DNA of 64,000 nt from Haemophilus parainfluenzae (GTDB taxonomy: Bacteria; Pseudomonadota; Gammaproteobacteria; Enterobacterales; Pasteurellaceae). A program made the translations under genes and the position numbers. The notes under the pieces are model-generated. The model saw only the letters and a list, made by a program, of their open reading frames with translations, made no database searches and had not been told where the DNA came from. Numbering within the stretch: position 1 is the first letter of the stretch; each line of letters starts with the position of its first letter. Where the stretch lies: contig NZ_QEPT01000002.1 in assembly GCF_003252755.1 (NCBI RefSeq), forward strand, positions 248,001 to 312,000, written 5' to 3'. Shown piece after piece: positions 1 to 10,503 of this stretch.

Positions 1-593
1 CAGAATAATTCCGCAGTGCGTTCGGTGTCATATAGCGCAGAGTGTGCTTGTTTACCATCAAAAGGAATTTTTGCCGCTTGGCATGCTTTAATGAGAACCG
101 TTTGTCCAAACATAAAACCGGCAAGCGTTGCGGTATCAAACATCCCGAAAGGGTGGAATGGATTACGTTTTACACCCGTACGTTCAGCAGCTGCCATCAC
201 GAAACTTTGGTCAAAAGCCGCATTATGTGCCACGATAATAGAACGCTGACATTCAGAATCTTTTTGTCCTCGACGCACCATTTGGAACAATCCTGTGATG
301 GCATCTAATTCAGATACGGCACCTCGCAATGGATTATGAATATCAATCCCGTTAAATTTGAGTGATTCCGGATTAATATTCGCACCTTCAAATGGCTCAA
401 TATGAAAATGGCATTTTTGATCGGGGTGTAAATTGCCATTCTCATCCATTTTTAAGGTGATTGCCGCAAGTTCTAAAAGCGCATTTTTTTTGGCATCAAA
501 CCCAGCCGTTTCCACATCAATAATGACAGGAAAGTAGCCGCGAAACCGATTTTTTAATTGGTGGTGATAAGGAATTTCAGGTGTATCTGACAC
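1..593 (-). CDS. rnt: Ribonuclease T, 3' part missing at window edge
   Basis: DEDD-family 3'-5' exoribonuclease that trims tRNA and other stable RNA 3' ends. The reverse strand from a GTG at 593 reads [20 protein letters not shown] and then [12 protein letters not shown], which carries the first catalytic Asp/Glu pair of the DEDD fold. The later [11 protein letters not shown] and [14 protein letters not shown] segments carry the other exonuclease motifs. An AAGGA lies just upstream of the GTG, and no in-frame ATG fits the family N-terminus. About 197 codons are visible and the C-terminal end lies outside the window. It follows gloA closely on the same strand, probably as one transcript. Confidence 0.93.
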   Translation of the reverse strand, partial: MSDTPEIPYHHQLKNRFRGYFPVIIDVETAGFDAKKNALLELAAITLKMDENGNLHPDQKCHFHIEPFEGANINPESLKFNGIDIHNPLRGAVSELDAITGLFQMVRRGQKDSECQRSIIVAHNAAFDQSFVMAAAERTGVKRNPFHPFGMFDTATLAGFMFGQTVLIKACQAAKIPFDGKQAHSALYDTERTAELF

Positions 594-603
594 AATGTAT
601 TCC

Positions 604-1011
604 TTAATTCCCTAAAGCTGATTTTGCACTTTTATTTTCGATAAACTCGATCTTATAACCATCTGGATCTTCAACGAATGCAATCACGGTTGTGCCACCT
701 TTAACAGGGCCGGCTTCGCGAGTTACTTTACCGCCATTAGCACGTACCGCTTCACAAGTTGCGTAAATATCATCTACACCAATAGCAATATGACCGTAAG
801 CATTACCAAGATCATATTCAGTCACGCCCCAGTTGTATGTTAATTCAATTTCAGTTGCACTCTCACCATCCTCGTAACCTAAAAAGGCTAGTGAATATTT
901 ATACTCAGGGTTTTCACTTGTGCGTAATAAACGCATACCTAAAACGTCTTGATAAAATTTAATAGAGTGGTCTAAATCACCCACTCGAAGCATGGTGTGT
1001 AAAATTCTCAT
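604..1011 (-). CDS. gloA: Lactoylglutathione lyase (glyoxalase I)
   Basis: Isomerises the methylglyoxal-glutathione hemithioacetal to S-lactoylglutathione, the first step of cytosolic methylglyoxal detoxification. The protein is 135 aa, the usual length of the short Ni-dependent bacterial enzyme. All four metal ligands of that class are present: His5, Glu56, His74 and Glu122. The signature [20 protein letters not shown] is intact. An AAGGA sits about 7 nt upstream of the ATG. The stop lies only 10 nt before the rnt start, so the two genes are probably co-transcribed. Confidence 0.97.
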   Translation of the reverse strand: MRILHTMLRVGDLDHSIKFYQDVLGMRLLRTSENPEYKYSLAFLGYEDGESATEIELTYNWGVTEYDLGNAYGHIAIGVDDIYATCEAVRANGGKVTREAGPVKGGTTVIAFVEDPDGYKIEFIENKSAKSALGN

Positions 1012-1243
1012 CTTATTATCCTTTTTTATTGGGTTGGTCGGTATTATAACATAGAAATTTTTAAATAGACTTAGGACGTAATTTATCCCAGAAATTAGAG
1101 TCGTTTAAATAACGAAAATGAACTAATCATTTGGAGTGGTCGGAGCTCTGTTTCATATTCGGCTTTGGTAATCTGTTTCTCGTTGTAGTGGCCTAGCTAT
1201 TACAAGGATACGACAAGTTGTAAATTATTATAGGAGAACAAAG

Positions 1244-2572
1244 ATGTTTTCATTCTTAAAAGCATCTCCTCCAGCACCAAGAATTGAAAGTTCTAGAACA
1301 GATGCCGAGTATAAAAAATTACGTTGGCAGGTATTTGCTGGAGTATTTATCGGGTATGCGGCTTATTATCTTATCCGCAAAAACTTTTCTTTAGCAATTC
1401 CTTATCTTATTGATGAATATGGCTTTACTAAAGCTGATTTAGGTACAGTTGGGGTAGCGTTATCACTGGCTTACGGTTTTAGTAAGTTCATTATGGGGAA
1501 TATTTCTGACCGAAGTAATCCTAAATATTTTATTACTATTGGTTTATTAGGTTCTGCATTAGTGAGCTTAATTTTCGGTTTAGTACCAGGCGTGCTTTCT
1601 TCTATTCCATTGATGATTGTGTTAGCTGCATTAAATGGCTGGTTCCAAGGAATGGGATATCCACCAGGTGCAAAAACAATGACCAACTGGTTCTCGGTTT
1701 CTGAACGTGGTGTGTGGTGGAGCTGGTGGAACGTATCACATAACTTAGGTGGTGGTTTAATCGGTCCATTAGCGATCCTCGGTTTATCGATTTTCGGGGT
1801 ATGGCAATCTTTATTCTATTTACCAGCCTTAATCGCCATTGTATTGGCATTCATCATGTTCTATTTAATGCGCGATACTCCAGAATCACAAGGGTTACCA
1901 CCGGTAGATGAATGGAAAGGTGAAAAAATTGTAGAGAAAGTCGAATCAGCTCACACGCTTTCTTCTAAAGATATTTTCATGAAATACATCATTAATAATA
2001 AGTTCTTATGGGCGATTGCACTTGCGAACGTATTTGTGTATTTCATTCGTTACGGCATTATTGACTGGGCCCCAACGTATCTAAAAGAAGTGAAACATTT
2101 CTCTGTAGACAAACAAAGCTGGGCGTATTTCCTTTACGAATACGCAGGTATCTTTGGTATGCTTGCTAGTGGTTATTTAAGCGATAAAGTCTTCAAAGGC
2201 CACCGAGCACCGCCGATGTTATTATTCCTAACTGGTGTGTTAATCGCGATTATTGTTTATTGGAAAAACCCGGAAGGTAATCCACTCGTAGATAATATTT
2301 GTCTTGTTGCTATCGGTTTCTTAATTTATGGTCCAGTAATGATGATCGGGCTTCAAGCGGCAGACCTTGTGCCACGTGTGGCAACAGGTACAGCGACAGG
2401 TCTAACCGGGCTATTCGGTTACTTATTAGGTTCTGCGAGTGCAGGCTATGTAATGGGTAAATTGGTCGACTTATTTGGCTGGGATGGTGGTTTTTATGCC
2501 TTGATCGTTTCTTGCTTCTTAGGATTTGGTTTCATTGCTTTTACCTTACTCCATAAGCCGAATGCAGCGTAA
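1244..2572 (+). CDS. glpT: Glycerol-3-phosphate:phosphate antiporter
   Basis: Major-facilitator inner-membrane antiporter that takes up sn-glycerol-3-phosphate in exchange for phosphate. The protein has 442 aa and 12 predicted membrane helices. Substrate-site residues known from E. coli GlpT are preserved: the Arg in YYLIRKNF (helix 1), the His in WNVSHNLGGG (helix 5) and the Arg in YFIRYGIIDW (helix 7). The conserved TYLKEVKHFSVDKQSWAYFL loop is close to GlpT. UhpT and UhpC are sister families, but local sequence favours GlpT. AGGAG lies 7 nt before the ATG. It appears monocistronic and ends in a strong terminator. Confidence 0.92.
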   Translation: MFSFLKASPPAPRIESSRTDAEYKKLRWQVFAGVFIGYAAYYLIRKNFSLAIPYLIDEYGFTKADLGTVGVALSLAYGFSKFIMGNISDRSNPKYFITIGLLGSALVSLIFGLVPGVLSSIPLMIVLAALNGWFQGMGYPPGAKTMTNWFSVSERGVWWSWWNVSHNLGGGLIGPLAILGLSIFGVWQSLFYLPALIAIVLAFIMFYLMRDTPESQGLPPVDEWKGEKIVEKVESAHTLSSKDIFMKYIINNKFLWAIALANVFVYFIRYGIIDWAPTYLKEVKHFSVDKQSWAYFLYEYAGIFGMLASGYLSDKVFKGHRAPPMLLFLTGVLIAIIVYWKNPEGNPLVDNICLVAIGFLIYGPVMMIGLQAADLVPRVATGTATGLTGLFGYLLGSASAGYVMGKLVDLFGWDGGFYALIVSCFLGFGFIAFTLLHKPNAA

Positions 2573-2594
2573 TAAATATTATTTTACCTAAATT

Positions 2595-2638
2595 AAAATG
2601 TGGCTAAATTGTATTATTTAGCCACATTTTTTTGTTAT
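2595..2638 (+). terminator. Rho-independent terminator after glpT
   Basis: Perfect 15-bp arms at 2595-2609 and 2616-2630 (core TGTGGCTAAA/TTTAGCCACA) close a 6-nt loop. They are followed by a run of T. Confidence 0.9.
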
Positions 2639-2698
2639 TTATTTACCTGACTATTATGCTAAGATAATACGAATATTTTTATAAAAAGGAAAAAATGA

Positions 2699-5275
2699 AT
2701 GAATACAACTGGCCTTTTTAATCTTTCTTGGCAACGTTATTTAAATTTACTGTTTTTATTATTAACCGTGGGATTTTTAACGAGTGGAGTAGTCACGTTA
2801 ATTGCAGCCAATTTAGATTATTTTTCTGATTTAGCCAAAATTTATGGCTTACAAACACTGCTTGTGGTGACACTGGTATTAGGCCTTTATTGTTTTATTC
2901 GAGAAAGTCGTCGACAAGCCAAAGAAAAATTAAAGTGGAAGACATATAGTATCTTTTTTGTTGTTTCTGTGTTAATTGGCGGTTTATTTGCCTTAGTCGG
3001 ACAAACCTATCAAACGGGAGCTGATTTATGGCAGTTATTTGCTGTTTGGACACTGTGCCAACTTCCGTTTTTATTATTGTTTCCGAATGTGGCTTCTGCG
3101 TTATTATTTGCCACCACTACCAATGTTACATTTTATTTATTTAATGAACAAAACTCCTATAACTCAATGGGTTATGCCGTGCTAATTAATACTGGATTCC
3201 TCGTGGTATCTGAATTATTCAGTAAAACTTTTCATGATCAACATTGGCGAATTTTACCTAAAGTATTTTTAGTACTGACTTTTGCCAGTTTATTTGGTTT
3301 AACTGTAATTTATGATGTGTACTTTCATGCTTATGCTTGGGGGGAGCTTGGTCGTTCATCACTCAGTTCTTTACAGATTGCTATTCCTTCTTTGGTTGCA
3401 TTTTACATATATCAAAAATACCGCTTTGATTTTATTAATTTAATTATTTCAGTTGTTGCCTTTCTAGGTGCTTATTGCTTTTGGGGTTCTGAGTTTATTC
3501 AAGCTTTCGAAGATGGATTGGTTTTAGGATTAATTGGCTTTATTTTTACTGTTATGGCAATCAATTGGTTGGTGAAACTCTATAAACGAGAACATCCAAA
3601 TAATAAGAAATCCCATTGGGCGACTTCAATATTATGGGTGATAGCTTTATTGATAGCGGTAGTGACGATAGGCGCTTGGCTATTTTTTTCTTTAGGTTTA
3701 GATGAGTCTAGTACATTAATCATTGGTATTATTTTATTTGGCATAGCTTGGTCGCTTACCTTAAATAAAGATAAAAATGAATACACTACAATTTTAGCGG
3801 GTTTATTTTTTCTAATCGCAAACAGTTTTTTAGGATTCTATTTGCTTGTTAAATTTGATAATCTTTTTCTTTTATTAGGATATGAATTTAGCGAAGATTC
3901 AAATCTCGGTATCTTTATTTCCACACTGATTTTTTCAGCCATTATTATTGTTAGCTACAAATTGATGCCAAATTCTTTGGTTAGGATTCTACTGGTTATC
4001 CAACTTCTCGTTTATTGGCAAATTTCCTATGATATATATTTCCATAGTTACAGCTTGAATAACACATGGTTTAATAAAATCCAGCTACTGAGTTCGATTG
4101 TCTTCTTTTATTGGAGCATGAGACCTCATCAATCAGAGCAAATTCATTTAAAGCCGATTGCCTGGGGAATGGTATTATTCTCTCTATGGAGCTCTTTGCC
4201 ATCTTATATGATGCTTCCTTTGGTAGATTATGGTCTTATTGATACAGATGTTTTAAGTGATGTCATGCTATCAGACGCTATGAGCCTTAATAATATACTG
4301 CAAGTTTTAAGTGGACGATTTTGGTCCCACTTCCAGTTTGATGTTAACCATATCTTATATTTACTTATTTGTGTATTACCATTAATTGTCTATGCACTAA
4401 TGAATAAGCACAGCAAAGCTAAACATATAGAAGTTTTGTTAATTTTATTAGCATTAAGCTTGTTTGCATTAGGCTTTATTGGACTACCCGTCATTTTATA
4501 TTTAACAGCGTTATTATTGCTCATTTATTGGACGGATAGCCGCGCGTTTTTTGGTCTTTTGGTATTTGCCTTTATTGTTTATTTAGGTGGATTCTATTAC
4601 CAATTGAGTATTCCATTGCTCTATAAAGGAGTATTGTTAGTAAGTTTTGCTGTTATTTTTGCGATCGTCACCTTATTTTTACATGCACGTTATAAATCCC
4701 CTTCACAAAGTGCGATCGAAAACTATCCCGTTTTTAAAGCACCGATTGGGCTTGTAGGCGTATTTTTGATTGTGTTATTGGGGGCAGTGAATTATAAAGT
4801 GCAGCAATTTGAAGATGTGCTGGCTACCGGTAAGCCTGTTGTCTTAAAAATTGCTCCCGCGGATCCTCGTTCATTAATGCAAGGAGACTATATGGTATTG
4901 AATTATGCTATTTTATCTGAATTACAGCAAAGTCAGTTTTCATCTGAATCGAATGAATCTAATGAAACCACAGGTATAGATGAATTAAGTCCTTCGGGAA
5001 AAAAAGCTTATATACTTGTTCATCTTGATAAAAATCATGTCGCGACACTTTGTGAGGCGCAATCAGAGATACCAACAGATTTTAAACATTGCACACCAAA
5101 TGTTTATTTACCAATTCGCTATAAAGGTTGGTCACCTGAATTACCAAGCCAAGATTATTTCTTTGCGGAAGGGAAAGGTGAATATTATGCACAAGCGGAA
5201 TATGCAGAATATCGCTTTAAAGACGGTATTTTGTTGCTAGCTCGTTTATTAGATAAGGATTTAAAAGGGCTATAA
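2699..5275 (+). CDS. Large multi-spanning membrane protein, DUF2157/DUF4401 plus GDYXXLXY fusion
   Basis: Function unknown. The 858-aa protein is dominated by many hydrophobic helices. The N-terminal region, about residues 1-330 with the segment LFALVGQTYQTGADLWQLFA, looks like the DUF2157 membrane domain. The middle resembles the related DUF4401. The C-terminal about 180 residues are one helix followed by a soluble domain with the signature QGDYMVLNY near residue 728, the hallmark of the GDYXXLXY family. Many bacteria encode these as two adjacent genes; here they are one reading frame. The ATG at 2699 is used because an overlapping ATG at 2695 stops after eight codons. AAGGA precedes it. A terminator follows. 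Confidence 0.75.
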   Translation: MNTTGLFNLSWQRYLNLLFLLLTVGFLTSGVVTLIAANLDYFSDLAKIYGLQTLLVVTLVLGLYCFIRESRRQAKEKLKWKTYSIFFVVSVLIGGLFALVGQTYQTGADLWQLFAVWTLCQLPFLLLFPNVASALLFATTTNVTFYLFNEQNSYNSMGYAVLINTGFLVVSELFSKTFHDQHWRILPKVFLVLTFASLFGLTVIYDVYFHAYAWGELGRSSLSSLQIAIPSLVAFYIYQKYRFDFINLIISVVAFLGAYCFWGSEFIQAFEDGLVLGLIGFIFTVMAINWLVKLYKREHPNNKKSHWATSILWVIALLIAVVTIGAWLFFSLGLDESSTLIIGIILFGIAWSLTLNKDKNEYTTILAGLFFLIANSFLGFYLLVKFDNLFLLLGYEFSEDSNLGIFISTLIFSAIIIVSYKLMPNSLVRILLVIQLLVYWQISYDIYFHSYSLNNTWFNKIQLLSSIVFFYWSMRPHQSEQIHLKPIAWGMVLFSLWSSLPSYMMLPLVDYGLIDTDVLSDVMLSDAMSLNNILQVLSGRFWSHFQFDVNHILYLLICVLPLIVYALMNKHSKAKHIEVLLILLALSLFALGFIGLPVILYLTALLLLIYWTDSRAFFGLLVFAFIVYLGGFYYQLSIPLLYKGVLLVSFAVIFAIVTLFLHARYKSPSQSAIENYPVFKAPIGLVGVFLIVLLGAVNYKVQQFEDVLATGKPVVLKIAPADPRSLMQGDYMVLNYAILSELQQSQFSSESNESNETTGIDELSPSGKKAYILVHLDKNHVATLCEAQSEIPTDFKHCTPNVYLPIRYKGWSPELPSQDYFFAEGKGEYYAQAEYAEYRFKDGILLLARLLDKDLKGL

Positions 5276-5290
5276 AGCATTGGTGACAAA

Positions 5291-5320
5291 TAAGGGCGTA
5301 TTTGATACGCCCTTATTTTT
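5291..5320 (+). terminator. Terminator between the 858-aa membrane gene and cmoA
   Basis: Arms TAAGGGCGTAT (5291-5301) and ATACGCCCTTA (5305-5315) are followed by T5. Since the two genes converge, it may also serve cmoA on the other strand. Confidence 0.85.
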
Positions 5321-5342
5321 TAGATGATTGATTAGGTTATGA

Positions 5343-6104
<762 letters not shown>

Positions 6105-6252
6105 TTAGATAAAATGCAAAAAACTGCGGTCATTTTAGTGAAAGTTTTTAAAGGATCAAATAAATTTCGCTTTTCAATTTAAAAGACATGTCTTTTTCCG
6201 TATAATCAACGCGTTAATTATCCATTTTTAGAAAAATGAAAGGAATATAGAA

Positions 6253-8019
6253 ATGATGCGTACACATTATTGCGGTGCATTAAACCGCAACCATATTGGA
6301 CAAGAAGTAACATTAAGCGGTTGGGTTCACCGTCGTCGCGATTTAGGTGGTTTAATTTTTATTGATATGCGTGATCGTGATGGTGTCGTACAAGTTTGTT
6401 TTGACCCGAAATATCAAGAAGCCTTAACCGCAGCTTCAGGCTTACGTAATGAATTTTGTATTCAAATTAAAGGTGAAGTAATCGCGCGTCCTGACAATCA
6501 AATTAATAAAAATATGGCGACAGGCGAAATAGAAGTATTAGCGAAAGAATTACGCATCTACAACGCTTCTGACGTTTTACCATTAGACTTCAACCAAAAT
6601 AACACCGAAGAACAACGTTTAAAATATCGTTATTTAGATTTACGTCGTCCAGAAATGGCACAACGTTTGAAAACCCGTGCAAAAATCACCAGCTTTGTGC
6701 GTCGTTTTATGGATGACAATGGTTTCCTTGATATTGAAACCCCAATGCTTACCAAAGCAACGCCAGAAGGTGCGCGTGACTATTTAGTGCCAAGTCGTGT
6801 GCATAAAGGCAAATTCTATGCATTGCCGCAATCACCACAGCTTTTCAAACAGCTTCTCATGATGTCTGGTTTTGATCGTTATTATCAAATCGTGAAATGT
6901 TTCCGTGATGAAGACTTACGTGCAGACCGTCAGCCTGAATTTACCCAAATTGATGTGGAAACCTCTTTCTTAACTGCACCAGAAGTGCGTGAGATCATGG
7001 AGCGCATGGTGCACGGTTTATGGCAAAACATCATTGGTGTGGATTTAGGTAAATTCCCACAAATGACCTGGCAAGAAGCAATGACTCGTTTTGGTTCAGA
7101 TAAACCAGATTTGCGTAACCCGCTTGAATTAGTTGATGTGGCAGATATCGTTAAAGATGTTGAATTTAAAGTATTTAATGAGCCTGCAAACAATCCAAAC
7201 GGCCGTGTTGCAGTGATTCGTGTACCAAATGGTACAGAAATTACCCGTAAACAAATTGATGAATACACACAATTTGTAGGCATCTACGGTGCGAAAGGTT
7301 TGGCTTGGGCGAAAGTGAATGATATCAATGCTGGCCTTGAAGGTGTACAAAGCCCGATTGCGAAATTCTTAAATGAAGAGGTATGGAAAGCGTTAGCTGA
7401 ACGTGTGAAAGCTCAAACTGGCGATATCTTATTCTTCGGTGCAGACAAATGGCAAACCACCACTGATGCAATGGGTGCGTTACGTTTGAAATTAGGTCGT
7501 GACCTTGGTTTAACTCGTTTAGACGAATGGCAACCACTTTGGGTGATTGATTTCCCAATGTTTGAACGTGATGAAGAGGGTAATCTTGCAGCAATGCACC
7601 ACCCATTCACTTCACCAAAAGATTTTACGCCAGAACAATTAGAAGCGAATCCAACCGATGCGGTAGCAAATGCTTACGATATGGTGATCAACGGCTATGA
7701 AGTAGGTGGTGGTTCCGTGCGTATTTTCGATCCGAAAATGCAACAAACCGTATTCCGCATTCTTGGTATCAATGAACAGGAACAACGTGAAAAATTTGGT
7801 TTCTTATTAGATGCATTAAAATTCGGTACACCTCCACATGCAGGTTTAGCATTTGGTTTAGACCGTTTAACCATGCTTTTAACTGGCACTGAAAATATCC
7901 GTGATGTGATAGCATTCCCGAAAACAACAGCCGCAGCTTGTTTAATGACAGAGGCGCCAAGTTTTGCGAATCCGCAGGCGCTAGCGGAGTTGAGCATTCA
8001 GGTTTTAAAAGCCGAGTAA
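6253..8019 (+). CDS. aspS: Aspartyl-tRNA synthetase
   Basis: Class IIb synthetase that charges tRNA-Asp. The 588-aa protein has an N-terminal OB-fold anticodon-binding domain ([20 protein letters not shown]) and a catalytic core with motif 2 ([18 protein letters not shown]). The bacterial insertion domain follows, then motif 3 ([13 protein letters not shown]) near the C-terminus. It starts with tandem ATG codons at 6253 and 6256, behind GAAAGGAATA; the first is used here. An imperfect hairpin made of degenerate uptake-signal sequence follows the stop. Confidence 0.98.
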   Translation: MMRTHYCGALNRNHIGQEVTLSGWVHRRRDLGGLIFIDMRDRDGVVQVCFDPKYQEALTAASGLRNEFCIQIKGEVIARPDNQINKNMATGEIEVLAKELRIYNASDVLPLDFNQNNTEEQRLKYRYLDLRRPEMAQRLKTRAKITSFVRRFMDDNGFLDIETPMLTKATPEGARDYLVPSRVHKGKFYALPQSPQLFKQLLMMSGFDRYYQIVKCFRDEDLRADRQPEFTQIDVETSFLTAPEVREIMERMVHGLWQNIIGVDLGKFPQMTWQEAMTRFGSDKPDLRNPLELVDVADIVKDVEFKVFNEPANNPNGRVAVIRVPNGTEITRKQIDEYTQFVGIYGAKGLAWAKVNDINAGLEGVQSPIAKFLNEEVWKALAERVKAQTGDILFFGADKWQTTTDAMGALRLKLGRDLGLTRLDEWQPLWVIDFPMFERDEEGNLAAMHHPFTSPKDFTPEQLEANPTDAVANAYDMVINGYEVGGGSVRIFDPKMQQTVFRILGINEQEQREKFGFLLDALKFGTPPHAGLAFGLDRLTMLLTGTENIRDVIAFPKTTAAACLMTEAPSFANPQALAELSIQVLKAE

Positions 8020-8038
8020 GTTTGAAATTTGAATCAAA

Positions 8039-8068
8039 AAGTACGGTCAATTTGATCGCACTTTTTTA
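8039..8068 (+). terminator. Weak terminator after aspS
   Basis: An imperfect inverted repeat (AGTACGGTCAA versus TTGATCGCACT) around 8040-8063 is followed by T6. One arm is a degenerate copy of the uptake signal, so the stem has mismatches and may leak into the next gene. Confidence 0.5.
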
Positions 8069-8079
8069 TGGAGAGTTGA

Positions 8080-8769
8080 ATGAAAACTAATAAAGAACTC
8101 CAAATGTTGGAAGAGAATACTATTTTTTCATCAGTTATTCCTGTTTTACAAAAATATTACCCCAATAGTAGCCTCTTATTAGAGCATACTGACAAACCAG
8201 ATAAAATTATTGTAGTAAACAATAAAAAAATTGGAGTTGGAATAACACAAATTGACTCAGAATCTCATTTGGCTTATTTCAACCCAATTCACAGATTTGA
8301 AAAAGAATTTAGAAAATCGATAGATGAAGATACTCCTTCTACATTAATAAAAAAGAATTTTTTTTATCCTGAAAAAGAGCTTAAAACTATCGTAAAAAAT
8401 ATATTTAAAAAAATTCAATTATACAAAAAATATAAGAAGGAATCCGTATTACAAGATTGTGTTTTAATTATTTACAGCCAAAGATTTGGTATAAAAAATG
8501 AATGTTTTAATGCTATGTTCAGCCATCTTGAGAGAATTCTTAAGAAGAAAAATTGTCCATTTAGATATATCTTTTTTTGTTCTTCTGGTCTTTATAAAAA
8601 TGATGGATGTTCATTAGTCTACGATAGATATAGATTTTTAAGAAAAAAAAGTGATAAGGGTTTTGGGGTTCCTATAGTTGAAGGAAAAGTTTTTGCAAAA
8701 TTTGGGGATTGTATAAATCTTGATGAATTATCTGCAAATCAGCCTATATCATCTAATAGAAAGAAATAA
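8080..8769 (+). CDS. AT-rich orphan gene, unknown function
   Basis: I do not recognise this 229-aa protein. It is Lys-, Ile- and Phe-rich with no signal peptide or obvious membrane helix. Its DNA is clearly more AT-rich than the flanking aspS, which suggests acquisition. A segment near residue 45 reads PDKIIVVNNKKIGVGITQID. It resembles the strand-turn-strand of PD-(D/E)XK nucleases (PD...G..IGIE.T), but the position where the catalytic Glu would be is Gly. That similarity is weak. The ATG has a good GGAGAG upstream. The gene is followed by an uptake-signal terminator about 100 nt downstream. Confidence 0.7.
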   Translation: MKTNKELQMLEENTIFSSVIPVLQKYYPNSSLLLEHTDKPDKIIVVNNKKIGVGITQIDSESHLAYFNPIHRFEKEFRKSIDEDTPSTLIKKNFFYPEKELKTIVKNIFKKIQLYKKYKKESVLQDCVLIIYSQRFGIKNECFNAMFSHLERILKKKNCPFRYIFFCSSGLYKNDGCSLVYDRYRFLRKKSDKGFGVPIVEGKVFAKFGDCINLDELSANQPISSNRKK

Positions 8770-8870
8770 TTGTAAAGAAGGTAAGGTACACTTAGAAGCA
8801 TTCATTTACTGGTGAAGTTAAGTTGAGAAGATACTATCGAAGATCGAATGTGTAATGCATATCTTATGAT

Positions 8871-8918
8871 AAAGTGCGGTCAAAAATTCAACTGATTTTG
8901 ACCGCACTTTCTTTTTAT
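8871..8918 (+). terminator. Inverted uptake-signal terminator
   Basis: Perfect 15-bp arms at 8871-8885 and 8896-8910 contain AAGTGCGGT and its complement. A T-rich tail (CTTTTTATT) follows. Confidence 0.85.
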
Positions 8919-8938
8919 TGAAAAAATTTTATTCACTT

Positions 8939-8975
8939 AAATACATCACTTTTTTGGTATGAATATGATGTATTT
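8939..8975. repeat. 10-bp inverted repeat upstream of the NRAMP-like gene
   Basis: AAATACATCA (8939-8948) and TGATGTATTT (8966-8975) are perfect complements separated by 17 nt. No T-run follows on the plus strand, so an operator or leader hairpin is as likely as a terminator. It lies about 160 nt before the ATG at 9134. Confidence 0.6.
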
Positions 8976-9133
8976 CTATTTGTTTTGAAGTTATATCCTG
9001 AAATTTCAAAATAATTAGATTTTTAATCTTTTATTCTTCTTTAAATGGAACTTTATTTACTTTACTCAAGGATAAAATTCTATTATAAATAAGACCTTTT
9101 TCGATTTATGATTAATTTATAAGAGAACATTTT

Positions 9134-10402
9134 ATGAGTGAAGTTTCAACTCCAGTAGAAAAATCAACGTGGGCGAGTAAATTCTCTGCCTTAGGTCCGG
9201 GCATCGTGATGGCATCAGCAGCTGTTGGTGGTTCGCATATTATTGCATCTACCCAAGCTGGTGCGATCTATGGTTGGGAATTAGTGAGTATTGTTATTCT
9301 TGCTAACTTATTTAAATATCCTTTCTTCCGTTTCGGTGTTCAATATACCTTAGATACCGGTAATACTTTGTTAGAGGGTTACCGTCAAAAAGGGAAGTTC
9401 TACCTTTGGTTATTCCTTGCTTTAAACGTTTTTGCCACAGTAATTAATACTGCTGCAGTGGGATTATTAACAGCTGCAATTTTAACCTTCATTACGCCAA
9501 TTCCTCTACCAATGCCAGTATTAAGCTCATTAGTGATTCTTGTGACAACCGGCATTTTATTGTTGGGTAAATATCGTTTATTAGATAGTTTATCGAAAAT
9601 CATCATGATTGCTTTAACGGTAACAACCGTGAGCGCAGTCGTGATTGCTTTTATGCGTAATGGTATCAATGGCGTAGCCACACCTGATTTTGTAGCACCT
9701 TCTCCATGGGAATTAAGTAAATTAGCGTTTTTAGTGGCCTTAATGGGCTGGATGCCTGCACCAATTGAAATTTCTGCTGTTAACTCTATGTGGGTGGTGG
9801 CAAAACGTCGTCTAACGAAAGTATCTTATGAAGATGGTTTATTTGACTTCAACGTGGGTTATATCGGTACAGCAATTTTAGCTGTCGTATTTTTAGCGCT
9901 TGGTGCATTGGTGCAATATGGTTCTCCTGAAACCGTCGAGATGGTTGGCGGAAAATATATTGCACAACTTATCAATATGTATGCAAGTACTATCGGTGAA
10001 TGGTCTCGCTTATTAATTGCAGTCATTGCGTTCATGTGTATGTTTGGTACAACAATTACAGTAATTGATGGTTACTCTCGTACCAACGTTGAATCTTTGC
10101 GTATCTTATTCGGTAAACAGGAAAGCTCTGTGAGAATTCTTAATATCGGTATGATTTTTGCGGCGTTATCTGGTTTAGCGATTATTTTCTACTTTAATAA
10201 TGCAGTAGGTCCAATGCTGAAATTCGCGATGATTGCTTCATTTGTTTCTGCACCAATCTTTGCTTGGTTGAATTTATCTCTGACTAAGCACGCGAAACAC
10301 AGTGTAAAAGGCGGATTATTGTGGTTATCCCTTATTGGGTTATTCTACTTAACAGCCTTTGCAGGCTTGTTTATCGCCCAACAAGCTGGCTGGTTAAACT
10401 AA
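9134..10402 (+). CDS. NRAMP-family transporter with non-canonical metal site
   Basis: Inner-membrane transporter of the NRAMP (Nramp/MntH) superfamily, 422 aa and about 11 helices. The opening GPGIVMASAAVGGSHIIAST aligns with helix 1 of MntH. The metal-coordinating DPGN of classical members is replaced here by roughly GGSH. In helix 6 the MPH motif becomes WMPAPIEISA, keeping the Met and Pro but not the His. The substrate may therefore not be Mn2+ or Fe2+; this is inference. It is flanked by terminators and so is probably monocistronic. Confidence 0.8.
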   Translation: MSEVSTPVEKSTWASKFSALGPGIVMASAAVGGSHIIASTQAGAIYGWELVSIVILANLFKYPFFRFGVQYTLDTGNTLLEGYRQKGKFYLWLFLALNVFATVINTAAVGLLTAAILTFITPIPLPMPVLSSLVILVTTGILLLGKYRLLDSLSKIIMIALTVTTVSAVVIAFMRNGINGVATPDFVAPSPWELSKLAFLVALMGWMPAPIEISAVNSMWVVAKRRLTKVSYEDGLFDFNVGYIGTAILAVVFLALGALVQYGSPETVEMVGGKYIAQLINMYASTIGEWSRLLIAVIAFMCMFGTTITVIDGYSRTNVESLRILFGKQESSVRILNIGMIFAALSGLAIIFYFNNAVGPMLKFAMIASFVSAPIFAWLNLSLTKHAKHSVKGGLLWLSLIGLFYLTAFAGLFIAQQAGWLN

Positions 10403-10414
10403 AATAATTGAGAT

Positions 10415-10453
10415 AATTACCGCACTTTAGTTTTAAAGTGCGGTAATTTTTTT
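10415..10453 (+). terminator. Inverted uptake-signal terminator
   Basis: AATTACCGCACTTT (10415-10428) and AAAGTGCGGTAATT (10435-10448) form a 14-bp stem ending in a T-run. Confidence 0.88.
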
Positions 10454-10503
10454 GAAAGTTTTTAGTAGAAAAGGTATGATGCTGCCCATTCTCAATTATG
10501 TAG

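Larger units (their letters stand above)
8770..9133 (+). other. 364-bp intergenic stretch before the NRAMP-like gene
   Basis: No credible gene seen. It holds an uptake-signal terminator (8871-8910), a 10-bp inverted repeat (8939-8975), a second shorter inverted repeat (TTTTGAA/TTCAAAA around 8983-9010) and a very AT-rich leader before the 9134 start. The latter part is long enough for a regulated promoter or leader RNA, but no known riboswitch was recognised. Confidence 0.6.

Noticed and set aside
1012-1243. CRP or GlpR operator upstream of glpT
   Set aside because: I looked for TGTGA-N6-TCACA and GlpR-like palindromes and saw none convincing.
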